From Tetragonia tetragonoides (Eukaryota; Streptophyta; Magnoliopsida; Caryophyllales; Aizoaceae), in assembly GCA_038025085.1 (NCBI GenBank), contig CM076144.1, forward strand, positions 1,240,001 through 1,304,000: 64,000 nt of DNA. The letters run 5' to 3'. The notes below the pieces were generated by a model. That model worked only from the letters and a program-made list of their open reading frames with translations. It was not told the origin of the DNA and did not search any database. This document shows, piece by piece, positions 9,054 through 21,118 of this stretch (positions are counted from its first letter, which is position 1; the number at the start of each line of letters is the position of its first letter). The position numbers and the translations under genes were made by a program.

Positions 9054-12026
9054 ATGGCGGATCAAGTCGGTACAGTGCTTGGGCAAAGCAATGAACCTCA
9101 TCAGTCGGTTGCTATACATCTGCCACCTGGTATGTTAATACGCCTCGTTAGAGCCATTCTCATACTTTTTCTCTTTTTTATTGAACTCTTTTATTTGTTC
9201 CTTTCCAATTTTTGTATGTACTCGGGTGTATTTAGCACGATATACCACACTTGTCCAGCCCATATCTTATTCAGGTCAAGCCCAACATCACTAATGATGT
9301 GACACCTATGGGTACATTGTGCTCAACGTACTTGAGTGAATAACTTAGACATTGGTGCAACAATTGTTGCATTTTGAACAACAACGGTTACTTTTGGACT
9401 ACCATACATCATGAGTCATGAATAACTCAGATCATGAAAGAAGGCCAAATTCACAATACTTTGAGATTTGTTGTTGCTACCAACTGGAAAAGTTCAAGTA
9501 CAAGTATGCCTATTAGAATTCCCATATTATGTTCTTGGAAGATTTAACTTATTTTCAAAAATTTTACAGTCCTATAATAATTTGTTGATCAAGTTAAAGT
9601 GAGAAATGATGGCATGACACAGATGAAAGAAGAGCAGAGTACTCAGATTATCCGGTAGGTTTATATAAAGCTGCGTTGCGTGGTGATTGGGAAGCTGCGG
9701 TAAAAATCCAGGAGGAACATCCAAATTGCTTCATGGAGGAGATTTCTGAAAATGGAGATACCGCTCTTCATGTTGCAGCCGCAGGAGGGCGCACTAACTT
9801 TGTGAAACAACTACTTGAGAATGTCCCTTTCACAGCAGAGGAACTATTGCGACCAAACAAGACTGGTAATACAGCTTTCTGTTTGGCTGCTGCGTCTGGT
9901 GCCCTTGAAATGGTACAGGAAATGGAGAACCGAAACAATGACTTGCCAATTACTCCAGGAAGTCTTGGGATAAAACCAATTTTAATGGCGGCGTTACTAG
10001 GTCATAGGAAGGTGGTGATGCATCTCTTACCGTGCTTTGATGCTCTCTCTACACAAGAGCGTGTTGATTTACTTATTAGCGCGATTAATACAGATTTATA
10101 TGGTAAGGCAAAAACAATTTTCTTATAGCTTGATAAGTTTGATTAGTTAGTAATTAATGCTCCTAGGAATTAAATGCAGGGTCAGAAGCTTGATTAGTTA
10201 GTAATTACCACTATTAATAAGATGGTTGTTATATGACTTATATTTATACAATAATTCCTTTTGAATGTTGATGAGATGCAGATGTGGCCTTGAAGATCTT
10301 AGCTAAGGATGAAAACTTAGCCATTGCACGAAACGGAGAAGGAATTACAGCATTGTATGTGTTAGCTCAGAAGACTCATAGAAAGAGTGCAAGTCAGCTC
10401 AACGGTTGGAGACAATGTTGCAATATGCTCTGTATGCTTCAAAAAACTTCTATCTATTAGTACTACTATTACGATCTAAGGGAAGTAACATAGTTTTATA
10501 GCTCACTAGAACAATTATTATTACCAATATTAAACCTTGATCGATCTTAGCAATGGATTAAGGGTGGCGTAAGAACAGGGAAAGGAAAGGCAGAGAACCC
10601 AAAAAGTTCCCTTGAAAAATTGTTTATACTGTACAATTCCAACGTATTGATGAATAAGATTGGTTTCAGCTAGCATCAACCTGTGGGGGGAAAAGCAGGG
10701 AGATCACACCAAGCTTGAGCTGGTGGAGCGTCTATGGAAAATAATCATAAAACAACCACCCAGAGAAATATCAGATGTTCTATCGACTCCTCAGCCTCGC
10801 CTTCTGTTTGTTGCTATAGAGATGGGGAACTACGAGTTTGTAGCTACGCTAATGCTTCATTACCCGGATCTTATATGGGAAGTAGATGATGAGCACCGGA
10901 CCATATTTCATGCTGCTGTTCAGTACCGTCAGGAGAAGATATTCAGTCATATTCGTCAACTACAGGGCATTAATCATTTGCTAACGGCTTATAAGCATCC
11001 CACCAATGGAAACAACATCCTTCATTTAGCTGCCACTTTGCCCCCTTCCGAGAGACTTAGCGTCGTATCTGGGGCTGCGCTTCAAATGCAGCGTGAGCTC
11101 TTATGGTTTCAGGTGATGATTATTTCACTCTCATTTCATGCCAGTCTTTTCGACCTGTTAAAACTTTAAAGACATACTAACTTCTTACCCAAGCAGGAAA
11201 ATACAACTACTAAGGCTCGGTTGTTTATCTCCTTCAATGGAATTGAACTGAACTAAACCGCAGTGGACTAAAATTTGTAGGAGTATAACTTAACTAAACT
11301 GAATTAGAAACTCAAGGATGAATATAAAAGAACAGGGCTTAAATACGATATGAAGACACGAAGTCATCTAATATATGTAATATGATGACATCAATCAAAT
11401 CTCTAATTATTGTAAATACCGATGATAATGGCAGGTGGTTGAAGAAGTTGTACGCAGTGGATATGCCGATCTGAAAAATAATCCAAATCCACCAAGTACA
11501 TGCAATGAAACGCCTCGAGAGTTATTCAGCAGGGAGCATAAATTGTTAAGGGAAGAAGTGGATGAGGGACACTGCCACTTCCTGTATGGTGGTGGCCACT
11601 CTGGTTGCAGCTGTAGTCTTCCAGGCTGCTTATCAATCGCCAAGTAACCACGACAAAAGAATGTTTTGGATGTTTGTAGTATCAGATGCTTCCTCATTGT
11701 TGTCCTCAACAGCCTCGATCTTGACCTTCCTTGCCATTCTGACATCAAGATATTCAGAAGAAGACTTCCTCATATCATTGCCTCTCAAGTTAATGGTTGG
11801 GCTTGGCTTGCTTTTCTTTGCAATAATGACTATGTTGCTCACCTTCGCTGTGACCATTGCTATTGTTTTCCCACATCCAATGGTTTGGATTACTATTGCT
11901 GTCTTAGCATTGTTCACCGGCGCCTTCTACATTTGGCAGCATGTCCCACTTTTGGTTGATGTGCATCGTTCCACATTTCGATCAGATTATCTTTTCTGCC
12001 CTCAGCAAGAACTATTCCGAGACTAA
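9054..12026 (+). pseudogene. Ankyrin-repeat/PGG membrane protein gene 1, frameshifted
   Basis: Five exons fit by frame and GT-AG borders: 9054-9129, 9623-10102, 10282-10431, 10670-11112 and 11435-12026, with phases 1,1,1,0 as in the two downstream paralogues. Exon 2 starts the ankyrin region (LYKAALRGDWEAAVKI, GDTALHVAAAGGR, GNTAFCLAAASG); exon 3 has a diverged repeat (ITALYVLAQK, where the paralogues have TPLHVLARK); exon 4 carries LLFVAIEMGNYEFV, TIFHAAVQYRQEKIF and NNILHLAA. In exon 5, near 11560, one extra base relative to the paralogues shifts the frame: the spliced frame ends at 11647, while the PGG domain (MRDTATSCMVVATLVAAVVF, then three more membrane segments) stays open in the next frame to 12026. 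It is a recent pseudogene, a truncated ankyrin protein, or a sequencing error. All other features of the gene look intact. Confidence 0.8.
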
Positions 12027-14595
12027 TGAAGAGATACAGTTGTCTCACAGCATAAGTTTGCTAATTTGAACAGGTATAGCAGCTGATACAAGTGTATTTG
12101 TTCCTGTATGTCATACATTATGGAGTGTGTGTGTTCTTGTTACAGTACGAGTTTGCTTACTAAAATAAGTATAGCTGTTATATGTGTATATGTTCCTGTA
12201 TGTCATACATAATGGAGTGCGTGTTGCATAATGCATAGCATGATGTATCTGTAAATGAAATACTTTTCCTGCAACTCTAGAGGACAATAACAAAATCAGA
12301 ATAAGCAAGAAGACTGGAAAACCAATGACCAAGATGTTAAAAGAAAACTTGTCAGGTTGAGAAAATCAAGAAATTAGTATGAAGGCCTGATCCTTGGCCA
12401 ACAAATATCACAAATTGAGAGAAAGCACTGCTGCTCATACAATCTAAAACATATGGCATACTGTGTTAATAACTACTTCAGCCTAATCTAAATTCCTGCC
12501 AAGGTGAATACGTATTAGACGACTATGGTTCACAGATTTTTCCATAGCCTTGAAACTGATGAAGGAGACGCAGCATATACATCAGAAACTAAAGAAAAGA
12601 AAATGATCAAGGTGTAGACCTAATATCTGTTTCTGGCTTGATTGTCTTTGTCTTGGCTTTGAAAGCTGATCTCACATGTGCAATTAATCAATTAGGCAGA
12701 ACCTCATTTGATACAGCAAGCAGAAAGTAACTTCATATTGGACAGGGTTTGATTTTGTGCGTCCAAGTTACTTGCAGGGAGTTTGTTACAATGCTTCCTA
12801 GACATGATTAGCAACAATTATGTTTATGACTTAAAAGTTTCAGCCTAATTTCAGAAACAAGCACTACCTAAATCAGCCTAAAGAAAACACCTGTGTTGAG
12901 TTCTCACCCAGAAACATTCAAATAATCTCAAGACTGAAACACCTGAAGTGAAGTTGCTAACAAACCACTCTTGTGACTCGGTGATTGAATACTTATTGGA
13001 CTACTAATACAATTGTGCAGAAGGTGATTGAAGCTGTAACAGGCATATAAATAATTGATGTGGGATAGTGAATGTATCGTCATCTATAACTTCCGGAGTA
13101 TTTGATATTGATCAGTAATAACAAGGACTAACCTTTTAGACAGATAAACTTGGAAAATTTAACATGAGTATGTACTAATTAATCTCAAAATCATGTATTA
13201 CTGTTTTTTAAAATCTTTCACTCTTTGAAAAGATAAGAACACACATAGCTCCTAGATTGAATCGTACGGGCTGGTTTGTGGCTGCGCTGCAGATCAGTAT
13301 CGTGTCAGACTGTCAATATGGAAGTTAAGTAAACTTCTCAAGAAAATTCACTTTATGGTTTCTTATACTTTGATAACATGTTAATAACTTATTAGTGAAG
13401 ACAGAAAAGTAGGGATAGAAGACACGAGTAAAAATATTAGTTAATCTAGATTAACAGATAATAACAAATGAGAGTAGCGGTGTCAAAGAGAGGTTGCTGG
13501 TACCTGAAGCAAAGATCAATGTCTTCTTTGGGGGTGGTTTCCTTGCTTTATCGTGGCTGATTCCTTTGCTACGCTGTTTCCTGTTTTCTGATCCATTGCA
13601 AGTCATTGTTGTGTTTATCCCAACGCCCTTAATACAGGACAAAGGCCATTTTATCATATAATGTCCTTTCCTTGCCGGCCAGCAGGCCAGGGGTCACGGT
13701 ACGCCAAACCAACGTCACATAGACAGTAACACCCCTTCATAAACTACATTAACAAAATTATCAAGAATTTTCCAAAAAAAGAAAAGGGAGAGAGAAGAAA
13801 TGTAATTTGTGGAATTGTATATTAGCAAAAAATACTCTAGAAATTAAATGGACTTGGTCTAGATATGTATAACAGTATAAGCACACGCTGGCTTTGCTGG
13901 TGGTAAAGTTGATTGCAGGCTTGATATGAGGAGTTGAGGACCCAAGTAGTGGCCTGATCCATTTGCTAGCGATCATTAGAGAACTATTATTAGTACTCAC
14001 TTACTAACTTTGACTTTTAGCTGCTAGGGAAAAAAAGTTGTCTTATACATTAGCATACTGTAGCATCTTAAAATTTACTGTAGCATCTTCAAAAACAAAC
14101 ATTCTGAAGTTTTCAAGTTTACAAAACTGAAAACGTGACCTCTATGTCTGTGAGAGTTTTTTGCGCATTTTGACATGGAGATCATTCAGTTGACTCATGG
14201 TTACGTACCGAGGAAACTGAAATGAAACAACCGAAAGACCAAGCAAGAAGTTATCAGGAAAGCATATGGAATTTAATAGGAGTATAGAATAGACAGTTTG
14301 TGAAGGCACTTGTATAAACAAAAACAAAAACAATCATCAACATATTTGAAACATTCTACACCGTAATATCTTAATTCCCTATAAATAATAATATAATTCT
14401 AGGCTAGCTAGCTACATCAATTCGATTATATCTCTCCATTTGTTTCCAGCTATAGTCCCCATTAAGGCTCAGTTAGATCTCCAAATAGGCTCTAATTTAC
14501 AGACATCCTGATTCCTTGCTAACAAGTTACGCTGAACAAAGGTAATAAGGACTAATACCAATTCAGTGCCACTGTCAACCGATCAGTCTAAGACA
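12027..14595. other. Intergenic between ankyrin genes 1 and 2
   Basis: Directly after the stop, a diverged tandem duplication of about 55 bp occurs at 12071-12130 and 12171-12222 (shared TGTTCCTGTATGTCATACAT). The remainder is AT-rich, with no domain in any frame that I can recognise. Sequence just before 14596 should hold the promoter and leader of ankyrin gene 2. Confidence 0.4.
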
Positions 14596-17073
14596 ATGGG
14601 GCAGGAACCTGATCGCTGGGCAACGCCTCAATTTCAAGCTCCATTTTCTCTCTTATCTGGTGAGTTCCTACAACTATATATCTAGCTCTGAACCACCAAA
14701 GCCCCTATGCTCTTTTTCGTACAGCTCGCCTGGTGTAAACTAAATTTGAATTTTGAAACTGATCATAAATATTGACAGACAATAAAAGGCAGGAGTACTT
14801 GAACTATGGTGTACCTCTATATAAAGCCGCTCTAAGGGGAGACTGGGAAGCTGCTAGAGAAATCCACGTCAGACATCCGGAATGTTTTGCGGCACAGATT
14901 ACAAAACAAGGCGACACTGCCCTTCACATAGCTGCAGTGGCAAGGCACGCTGATTTTGTGGTGCAGCTGGTGGCCTTAATGGTGTCAAGAGACTCAATAG
15001 ACATTTTGGTATTGAAGAACAACATTGGAAACACAGCTTTGTGCTTGGCTGCAGCTTCTGGAAATGTCGCAATTGCGAAAGTCATGGTGCACATACACCA
15101 CCATCTGCCAATGATCCGAGGAAATGAAGATCTAACACCACTGCATATGGCGGCGTTGTTAGGCCACAGGGAGATGGTCAAGTATCTCCTACCACTCACT
15201 CCTGATCTTTCAGACGATGAACGCATTGCTCTCTTCATTAGTACTATCAATACTGACTTATACGGTAGGTGCCAGTACTGTACTGTATATTTTTATGTAG
15301 TAGATTTGGGCTTTGTGTCTCATTTGAACCACAAAAAGCCTCTTAAAGTTGGTAAAAAGAGTTTATGAATGAACTTCTTGTACACTCTGAGATGCAGATG
15401 TAGCGCTACAAATGCTAGATATTCATTCAGAATTGGCCTTTGCTCGGGATGAACAACAGGAGACACCACTGCATGTTCTGGCTAGAAAGTCTCGAAAGTC
15501 TCGTTCATGTCGCCTGGGTATCTGGAAAAGATGCTGTAGTATATGTTAGTTTCCTTCATATCTGGTCCTAATCATTCACAAAACATCAAAATTTGGGGTA
15601 AAAATTAAGAGATTGCTAATGTTTCAATGTTTATTGGCAGTTAATTACATATACAGTGGTCAGGATGAAAATGGTCTACACCCTTTGGCCCTTCAGCTGG
15701 TGGAGCGCTTGTGGGGAGAAATATTAAGACGACCGGAAGTTGACATATCAGATATAATGGCACATCCATGGCGATTACTATTTGGGGCGGTAGAGGTTGG
15801 CAATGTTGAGTTTGTGACTACGCTAATTTGTTCATATCCCGATTTAATATGGAAATTGGATGACCAACATCGAAGCATATTTCATGTAGCAGTTCAATAC
15901 CGCCAAGAGAAGATTTTCAGGCTGATATATGAGATTGGTGCCATTAAGGACTTGCTCGCAACATATGTTGATGAGAAAACTGGAAATAACATGCTTCATT
16001 TGGCTGCATTGTTACCATCATCAGATAGACTTAACTGCATATCAGGGGCAGCTCTTCAGATGCAAAGTGAGATGTTGTGGTTTAAGGTAATTCTTCTTCA
16101 TAATCTCCACAACATTGATATGACGATCCCCAATAACTCCATATGGGAAATTTAACTAGCCTCTAAGAGAGTCCAATCCAAATGCTATCTAATGCACGAA
16201 ATTTGGCCCCCTGGGACAAAGATTTTCATTTTGGCATCATATTAGAGGACTCTCAAAGGGACGTGGGAGGCCCCTAGATTGGGTCTCGAATAGCTTTTGA
16301 TGATCCTTTCACTAGATTGTGTTTTTTTTTTTTCTTTTTCTTTCGCGCTGTATAGGGATTGTGCTGCCCTGGCCGGGAAAGAAACTGTTACACAATCATC
16401 TCCAGTTTCTATAAAAAGATGGTCTCCGTTTCATAAATGAATGTGGGTAGCGTTTCATTGATGATTGCAGGAAGTTGAAGATCTAGTGCAGCCTCAACTT
16501 GCTGAAGCTCCAAATACGGAAGGAGAAACACCGCAAGCTTTATTCACCAAAGAGCACAGGAAACTAAGGAAAGAAGGAGAAGAATGGATGAGAAAAACAG
16601 CTGGCTCCTGTAGTGTTGTTGCCACCCTAATAGCGTCGGTAGTGTTTGGGGCTGCCTTAAAAGTGCCAGGTAGTGGTAGCGAGTCCATTGCTAACCCTCT
16701 TAATCATGGAGTATGGTATTGGGTGTTCGCAATGTCGGATTCACTGTCCTTGATAACCTCCACAGCCTCAATATTTATGTTCTTGTCTATATTGACTTCA
16801 AGGTATGCCGAAAAAGATTTCCTCCGATCGTTGCCTCTCAAGCTAATGACAGGACTCACATTGCTCTTCATCTCCATAGCAACTATGATGATCGCCTTCA
16901 CTGCTACCTTTAGCATCATCTTTAAGCATGGCTTGCTATGGGTTAGCACCTCTGTCTTAGCTTGTGTTCCGATCACCCTCTTCGCCATGCAAGAATTCCC
17001 TCTCTTATCCGAGGTTTACCGCTCAACCGTTGGATGCAATTTTATTTTCAAGCCTCAACACCAGCTCTTTTGA
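14596..17073 (+). CDS. Ankyrin-repeat/PGG membrane protein gene 2 (581 aa)
   Basis: Exons 14596-14659, 14779-15264, 15398-15544, 15641-16086 and 16471-17073 join in frame. Residues about 30-185 carry ankyrin repeats (LYKAALRGDWEAAREI, GDTALHIAAVARH, GNTALCLAAASGN, LTPLHMAALLGHREMVKYLL); exon 3 adds one (ETPLHVLARK); exon 4 two or three more (LLFGAVEVGNVEFV, RSIFHVAVQYRQEKIF, NNMLHLAALLP). Exon 5 has the linker ETPQALFTKEHRKLRKEGEEW and then the PGG domain with four predicted membrane helices starting at TAGSCSVVATLIASVVFGAA. The family comprises plant membrane proteins with cytosolic ankyrin repeats; characterised members act in salt response, immunity and cell-death control. The exact role of this gene is unknown. 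The short leader exon before the ankyrin block (21 codons) is conserved in position, not in sequence, among the three paralogues. Confidence 0.9.
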
Positions 17074-17929
17074 TTTGATCACCTCCATCTTGCAAATTAC
17101 AGGAGCAAGATAATTATGAGATTTTTCCTAAAATTCCTAATTAAATATTTAATTTGTATCAAATATTTTTGTGTTATATGGATTTATCACACCCGTAATC
17201 ACACTCTTCCCTTTTCTCCTGTTCCGGACAGTAAATTGACCCTAGCCTCACTCCAAAATATGAAGCCGTGCCACTTAACTCACCAGTCACCACCCTAACA
17301 TACCATCTAGCACTCAAAGACACCTCCATTGACTCATTCAATGAAGAGTGAATTAAAACATGAATGAAAGCCTTAATTTCCTCAACAGCTTTCTCTAAGA
17401 TTATCTATCTTGAAAACAAAACATTAGGGCATAATTCATAAGTGGTATGATTGAAATCTATGATGCAAAGGGGAGAAACAAAGCAACTTAAAGTCCATTT
17501 GTGTAGAACTTCTGGGGGCCTCTACAGAACATTTTGACCCATGATAGGGTACAAATTGGTAGTAATTGATGCCCCAAAGTACGAGTTTCATAGCTAGAAT
17601 CTAATACTCTAAAATACGGTATTGAAAGAAAACAATCTATAAACCAAGTGCCAAAATTAGAGATTTAAAAGCCCATGAAGAGAACAATAAACCATTCAAT
17701 TTTTTTAGCCATCAAATCATCATCTTAAAACCATTCAATGTTACCTGACATGTGACACTTTTGCCATGGCTTTGTATGATGATTGATGTTTGCAATACTT
17801 ATATCATAATAATGATCGAGAAGAAGTATTCCTGAAATTGTGTCGGAAATTGGAGAATTAATTAACAATAGAGGGGGATCGAGTTTATTTTAGGGAAATC
17901 TACGTTTCACAAATTTGTGCGCTAATGGC
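17074..17929. other. Intergenic, 3' side of ankyrin gene 2
   Basis: AT-rich text with no long convincing frame. It contains the presumed 3' UTR of ankyrin gene 2; nothing else recognised. Confidence 0.4.
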
Positions 17930-18240
17930 TTATGGGTGGCCGTGTGGATGTTCATGAAACTGTCAACATGTTTGCATATTGCATTAATAAAAGCCATGAA
18001 ACTGTCATTGGAAGTCAGGTGGACAAGGTCGAGCAATATCATAATTGAATCAGATTCATCAAATGCAGTGAAATTAAATGAAGTACGGGTGATAAATGGG
18101 GACCGTGAGAAATTAACTCTCAACTTAATAAAATTCGTCACACTCGTAGGAGTTGTGCCCAGTTCAACATTGTTTATATGCGCAGAAAAGGAAATAACAC
18201 AGCTGATACTTTAGCCAAGCAAAGAGTTTGTAAAAACTGA
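17930..18240 (+). mobile_element. Degenerate RNase H-like domain fragment (LINE-type RVT_3)
   Basis: A frame from about 17960 reads ALIKAMKLSLEVRWTRSSNI, then IIESDSSNAVKLNE, the acidic D-S-x-x-A-V-K motif of RNase H-like domains of plant LINEs. A frameshift near 18150 leads to the second landmark, RRKGNNTADTLAKQRVCKN, ending at 18240; R-x-G-N-x-x-A-D-x-L-A-K is the C-terminal signature of this fold. A 27-bp piece of this fragment, ACATGTTTGCATATTGCATT and the bases after it, recurs at about 18500. No reverse transcriptase lies nearby, so this is an isolated scrap. Confidence 0.65.
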
Positions 18241-18619
18241 CCCTCTATTTTGCGTGGATATAGATCAGATGAAGAAATATAATAATAGGAGTGTATTTTA
18301 ATGAACAATGAGGTCGTAGTCTTTAGAAGTTTCTTACAGGTAGGTGAGTATCTTGTAATTATTTATAAGAAATGTATTTGACCCAGTTATCTTACTTTTT
18401 CCATGTTTTGCCTGGCTAGCCAATGAATGGTTGGGCTAGTAGGCAGTAGCCCCCTTCCCAAAAGGTGAATACTAGTTTCACTAATAATGCCTTTTGGCAA
18501 ACATGTTTGCATATTGCATTAATAAAACTATACTCGTATTTCAGACCAAAAGAAAAATTATACTCGTATTTATTTAATGATAAAAAAAGGGAAAAAAAAC
18601 TTAATAACATCATCTTTTA
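18241..18619. other. Intergenic, no gene
   Basis: AT-rich; contains the short repeat of the RNase H fragment near 18500 and two copies of TATACTCGTATTT near 18530-18570. Nothing else supported. Confidence 0.4.
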
Positions 18620-18970
18620 GAGCCTGTTTGGGAATTGGAGAATAGAGGAGAAGGGATGGGAATGAGGGAGAAATAAAAAGTTCTCATTGTTTGTTAATTT
18701 TTTTAAAGAGGGGAATGCATGGGAACAGTTTCCCTCTATTTCCCTCCATTAACTCAATTTTTGTTCCCCCAAATTGGGGGAGGAGAATTTTTAAGTGACT
18801 GTAGTCGGTTCCCCTCCATTCCCCTCCCTTCTCCTCACTTAAACTCTCAAACAAGGTGAATTATTTCACTTTCGTGAATTATTTCACCTTCATTCTCTTC
18901 CCTTCCCTTCCCTTCCCCCTCATTCCCTTCCCTTCCCTTCCCTTCCCACCCAAAACTCCCAACCAGGCTC
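18620..18970. mobile_element. Tourist-like MITE (351 bp)
   Basis: Ends form an imperfect terminal inverted repeat: left GAGCCTGTTTGGGAATT, right (reverse complement) GAGCCTGGTTGGGAGTT. Both sides are flanked by TTA (18617-18619 and 18971-18973), the target preference of PIF/Harbinger elements. The right part is a CCCTT-repeat tract (18899-18948). No coding capacity. Confidence 0.75.
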
Positions 18971-19151
18971 TTAATTTTGTGGCAACCGAAAAACACGTTT
19001 GAGAGAATAATTCAGTTTTCGAAATGTGACATGAACACGGTGGGGAAAACAAACACGTCAGATGCCCGCCATATTTGTAGTGCCTTGATCCAGACCGTTC
19101 ATCGGCATGACCGCGGTTTCCACACACAATCCAACGGGGTCGGTGTACTAC

Positions 19152-19159
19152 TATATAAA
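19152..19159 (+). promoter_or_regulatory. TATA box of the small tail-anchored protein gene
   Basis: TATATAAA lies 128 bp upstream of the ATG at 19287, with a C/A-rich leader between (CCAAAACCAAAAACAAAACC type), which is typical of plant promoters and 5' leaders. Confidence 0.55.
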
Positions 19160-19286
19160 GCACAATACTGTTATACGTACCCACTAACTCAAAAGTCAAC
19201 CGATCCAAGCCCTTTATTATCTTACATTCTTCTCCCCCTCCAAAACCAAAAACAAAACCAAACAAAACACTTGCAAGAACACAAAC

Positions 19287-20458
19287 ATGAGCTCTTCATT
19301 ATTATTTGATGAGCAAACAAGAAAAAAGAGTAGTTCTCCATTGCCAACTGATTCGTCAGGGGCAAGACTCTTTGGAGCCCTCGTAGCTACCCCGCCGAAA
19401 CCATCACACTTAAAAAAGATCAATACCAATACCAATACCAATACCAATCGTAAAAGAACTACCATCAATAATACCCATCCCAAAAAAACGATCAATACCA
19501 ATACCAATACCAATACAGGTGCGTAGCGTTTTTATTTATGCTCGAGTAAATTTCTCATTAATTAGGGGTAGGGGGTGTTTGACCAATCTTTTTTAAATTT
19601 TAGCTTATCCCCCTCATAGAACTTGAGAATAGCCTCTTACAAAGATATTTGAAGTAAAAACTTTGGTTTGGAGCTTCTATTTTTGGTCACTTTGAGTAAT
19701 ATTTTCACTTTCTAAGAAGATGAATTTAGTGGTGGAAGGGGCAGAATGTGAGGAGAATGAGGGAAAATATTAGAGATAAGATATCGAAAAATATATTCTG
19801 ATAAGATATCGGAAAAAATATTATGAGAATATATTTTTCGATATCTTATTTCTAATAGGAATAAGCTGAAATTTGAAAAAGTTTGGTCAAACACCCCCTT
19901 ACTCATATTATTGGACATCTTTATACCGTTTCAAATTGAAGTACTCGTTTTCTTTTAGAAATATACAGTTATTTTTTGGTCAAATGTCTTTTATACACTT
20001 ATATCAACTTCACCAATTTCCTCTATTTGAATTAAAAAGAGGTTTTTTTTTTGTTTTTTTTTTTTGCTAATCGAATTAAAAAGAGGGTTGTTTGGGCCGA
20101 TTATATCGCCAAATTGAGTCGATCAAAGAAATGCAAATCGTTAATTGTCAAAAAAAAAAAAATTAAATGCAAATCGTTAATAATTAATGTAGACATAGAT
20201 ATTCAATTTTAATTAGGAGTAACTGATCGATAAGCTTTTTTTGAATATGCAACAGATTTGACGGGACTCACGGGAGAGAAGATCAATAAGGAGGAGACGG
20301 TGGGTGACAAAAAAGTTCACGGTGGGTCTCGCTGGGTCATGTTGATGGGGGTGTGGCAACAGAGAGGGCAGATTCCTGCTGAAGTGGCAAAAGTATTTTT
20401 ATTGTTAGTCTTAATGATTATTATGTTAGTGTATTTTTTCATCAAAAAACTCATTTGA
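19287..20458 (+). CDS. Small tail-anchored protein, two exons (144 aa), function unknown
   Basis: Exon 1 is 19287-19518 and exon 2 20256-20458; the donor (CAG|GTGCGT) and acceptor (CAACAG|AT) join in phase 1. The first 77 residues are polar, with SSGARLFGALVATPPKP and two low-complexity blocks of alternating Asn-Thr (INTNTNTNTN and INTNTNTNTG) produced by a six-base DNA repeat. Exon 2 encodes a charged segment, then RWVMLMGVWQQRGQIPAEVA and a C-terminal hydrophobic helix VFLLLVLMIIMLVYFFI followed by KKLI and the stop. A single membrane segment at the extreme C terminus with a basic tail is the layout of tail-anchored proteins. The TATA box, phase-matched intron and clean ORF support a real gene. 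I do not recognise the family. Confidence 0.7.
19424..19518 (+). repeat. Hexanucleotide repeat (AATACC)n in coding sequence, two blocks
   Basis: AATACC units recur at about 19424-19448 and again at 19496-19517, encoding Asn-Thr dipeptides in the tail-anchored protein. The second block ends exactly at the exon 1 donor site. Copy number is likely variable between individuals. Confidence 0.8.
19571..19898. mobile_element. MITE in the intron of the tail-anchored protein gene (328 bp)
   Basis: Left end GGGGGTGTTTGACCAATCTT and right end (reverse complement) GGGGGTGTTTGACCAAACTT form a long inverted repeat that continues through AGCTTAT. Flanks are GTA on the left and TTA on the right, so the 3-bp target duplication is imperfect. 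Inner copies of AAGATATCG-A-AAAATAT make a second palindrome near 19780-19850. Confidence 0.7.
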
Positions 20459-20491
20459 GTCCGTCTCAATTTGAAACGTCTTAAATAAAAA

Positions 20492-20719
20492 CTCCATCCG
20501 TTTCAAATTGAGCTTTTTGTTTGACTTTTTGCAGTCTATCCGATAATATTTTGACCATCAATAAGTATAATTAAATTACATATTAAAATTATAAAAAAAG
20601 TTGATAATATTGAGTAGTATTTTGATTTTGTAAATCTTCGTATTTTTTTTACAAATCAAAGTTAAGTTTTGTGAAGTTTGACTTAAAAAGTTAGACAAGA
20701 AACTCAATTTAGAATGGAG
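20492..20719. mobile_element. Stowaway-like MITE (228 bp)
   Basis: Left end CTCCATCCGTTTCAAATTGA and right end (reverse complement) CTCCATTCTAAATTGAGTTT are the diverged 'CTCC.TCCGT' terminal repeats of Tc1/mariner-derived plant MITEs. The right flank is TA; the left flank has decayed to AA. Confidence 0.65.
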
Positions 20720-20960
20720 TAAGTATGATATTATACTGAGTTGCTGACGTCATGCTTGTTTAAAGAGGTTATCTCAGGTTAATACGGCTTTATAAGAAAT
20801 CCATTATTTTTGTTGATGATGTTTAGACTTTAGTATCGATATCTCTTTATAATTCTGTTATCGTGATCAGTTCAACCAAGTATGTACATCATCTTTTTAA
20901 CTTTTTAGTTCACCATCACTTTAACAATTAGTACTTTTTTTGTGCAACTTTAACAATGTC

Positions 20961-21034
20961 TTTGATAATAATACAGATCCTTACCTTTTTCGCCATATTT
21001 GATAATAATACAGATCCTTACCTTTTTCGCCATA
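20961..21034 (+). repeat. 37-bp perfect tandem duplication
   Basis: The unit beginning TTTGATAATAATACAGATCC occurs at 20961-20997 and again at 20998-21034 without visible differences, which suggests a recent slippage or repair event in non-coding DNA. Confidence 0.85.
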
Positions 21035-21118
21035 TTAAATTTGGACTAGACCATAATCTAATCTAAAGTCCAAAGTTTCACCCCTACTTAACAACTAGTT
21101 CAACATAATCACTAAGAG

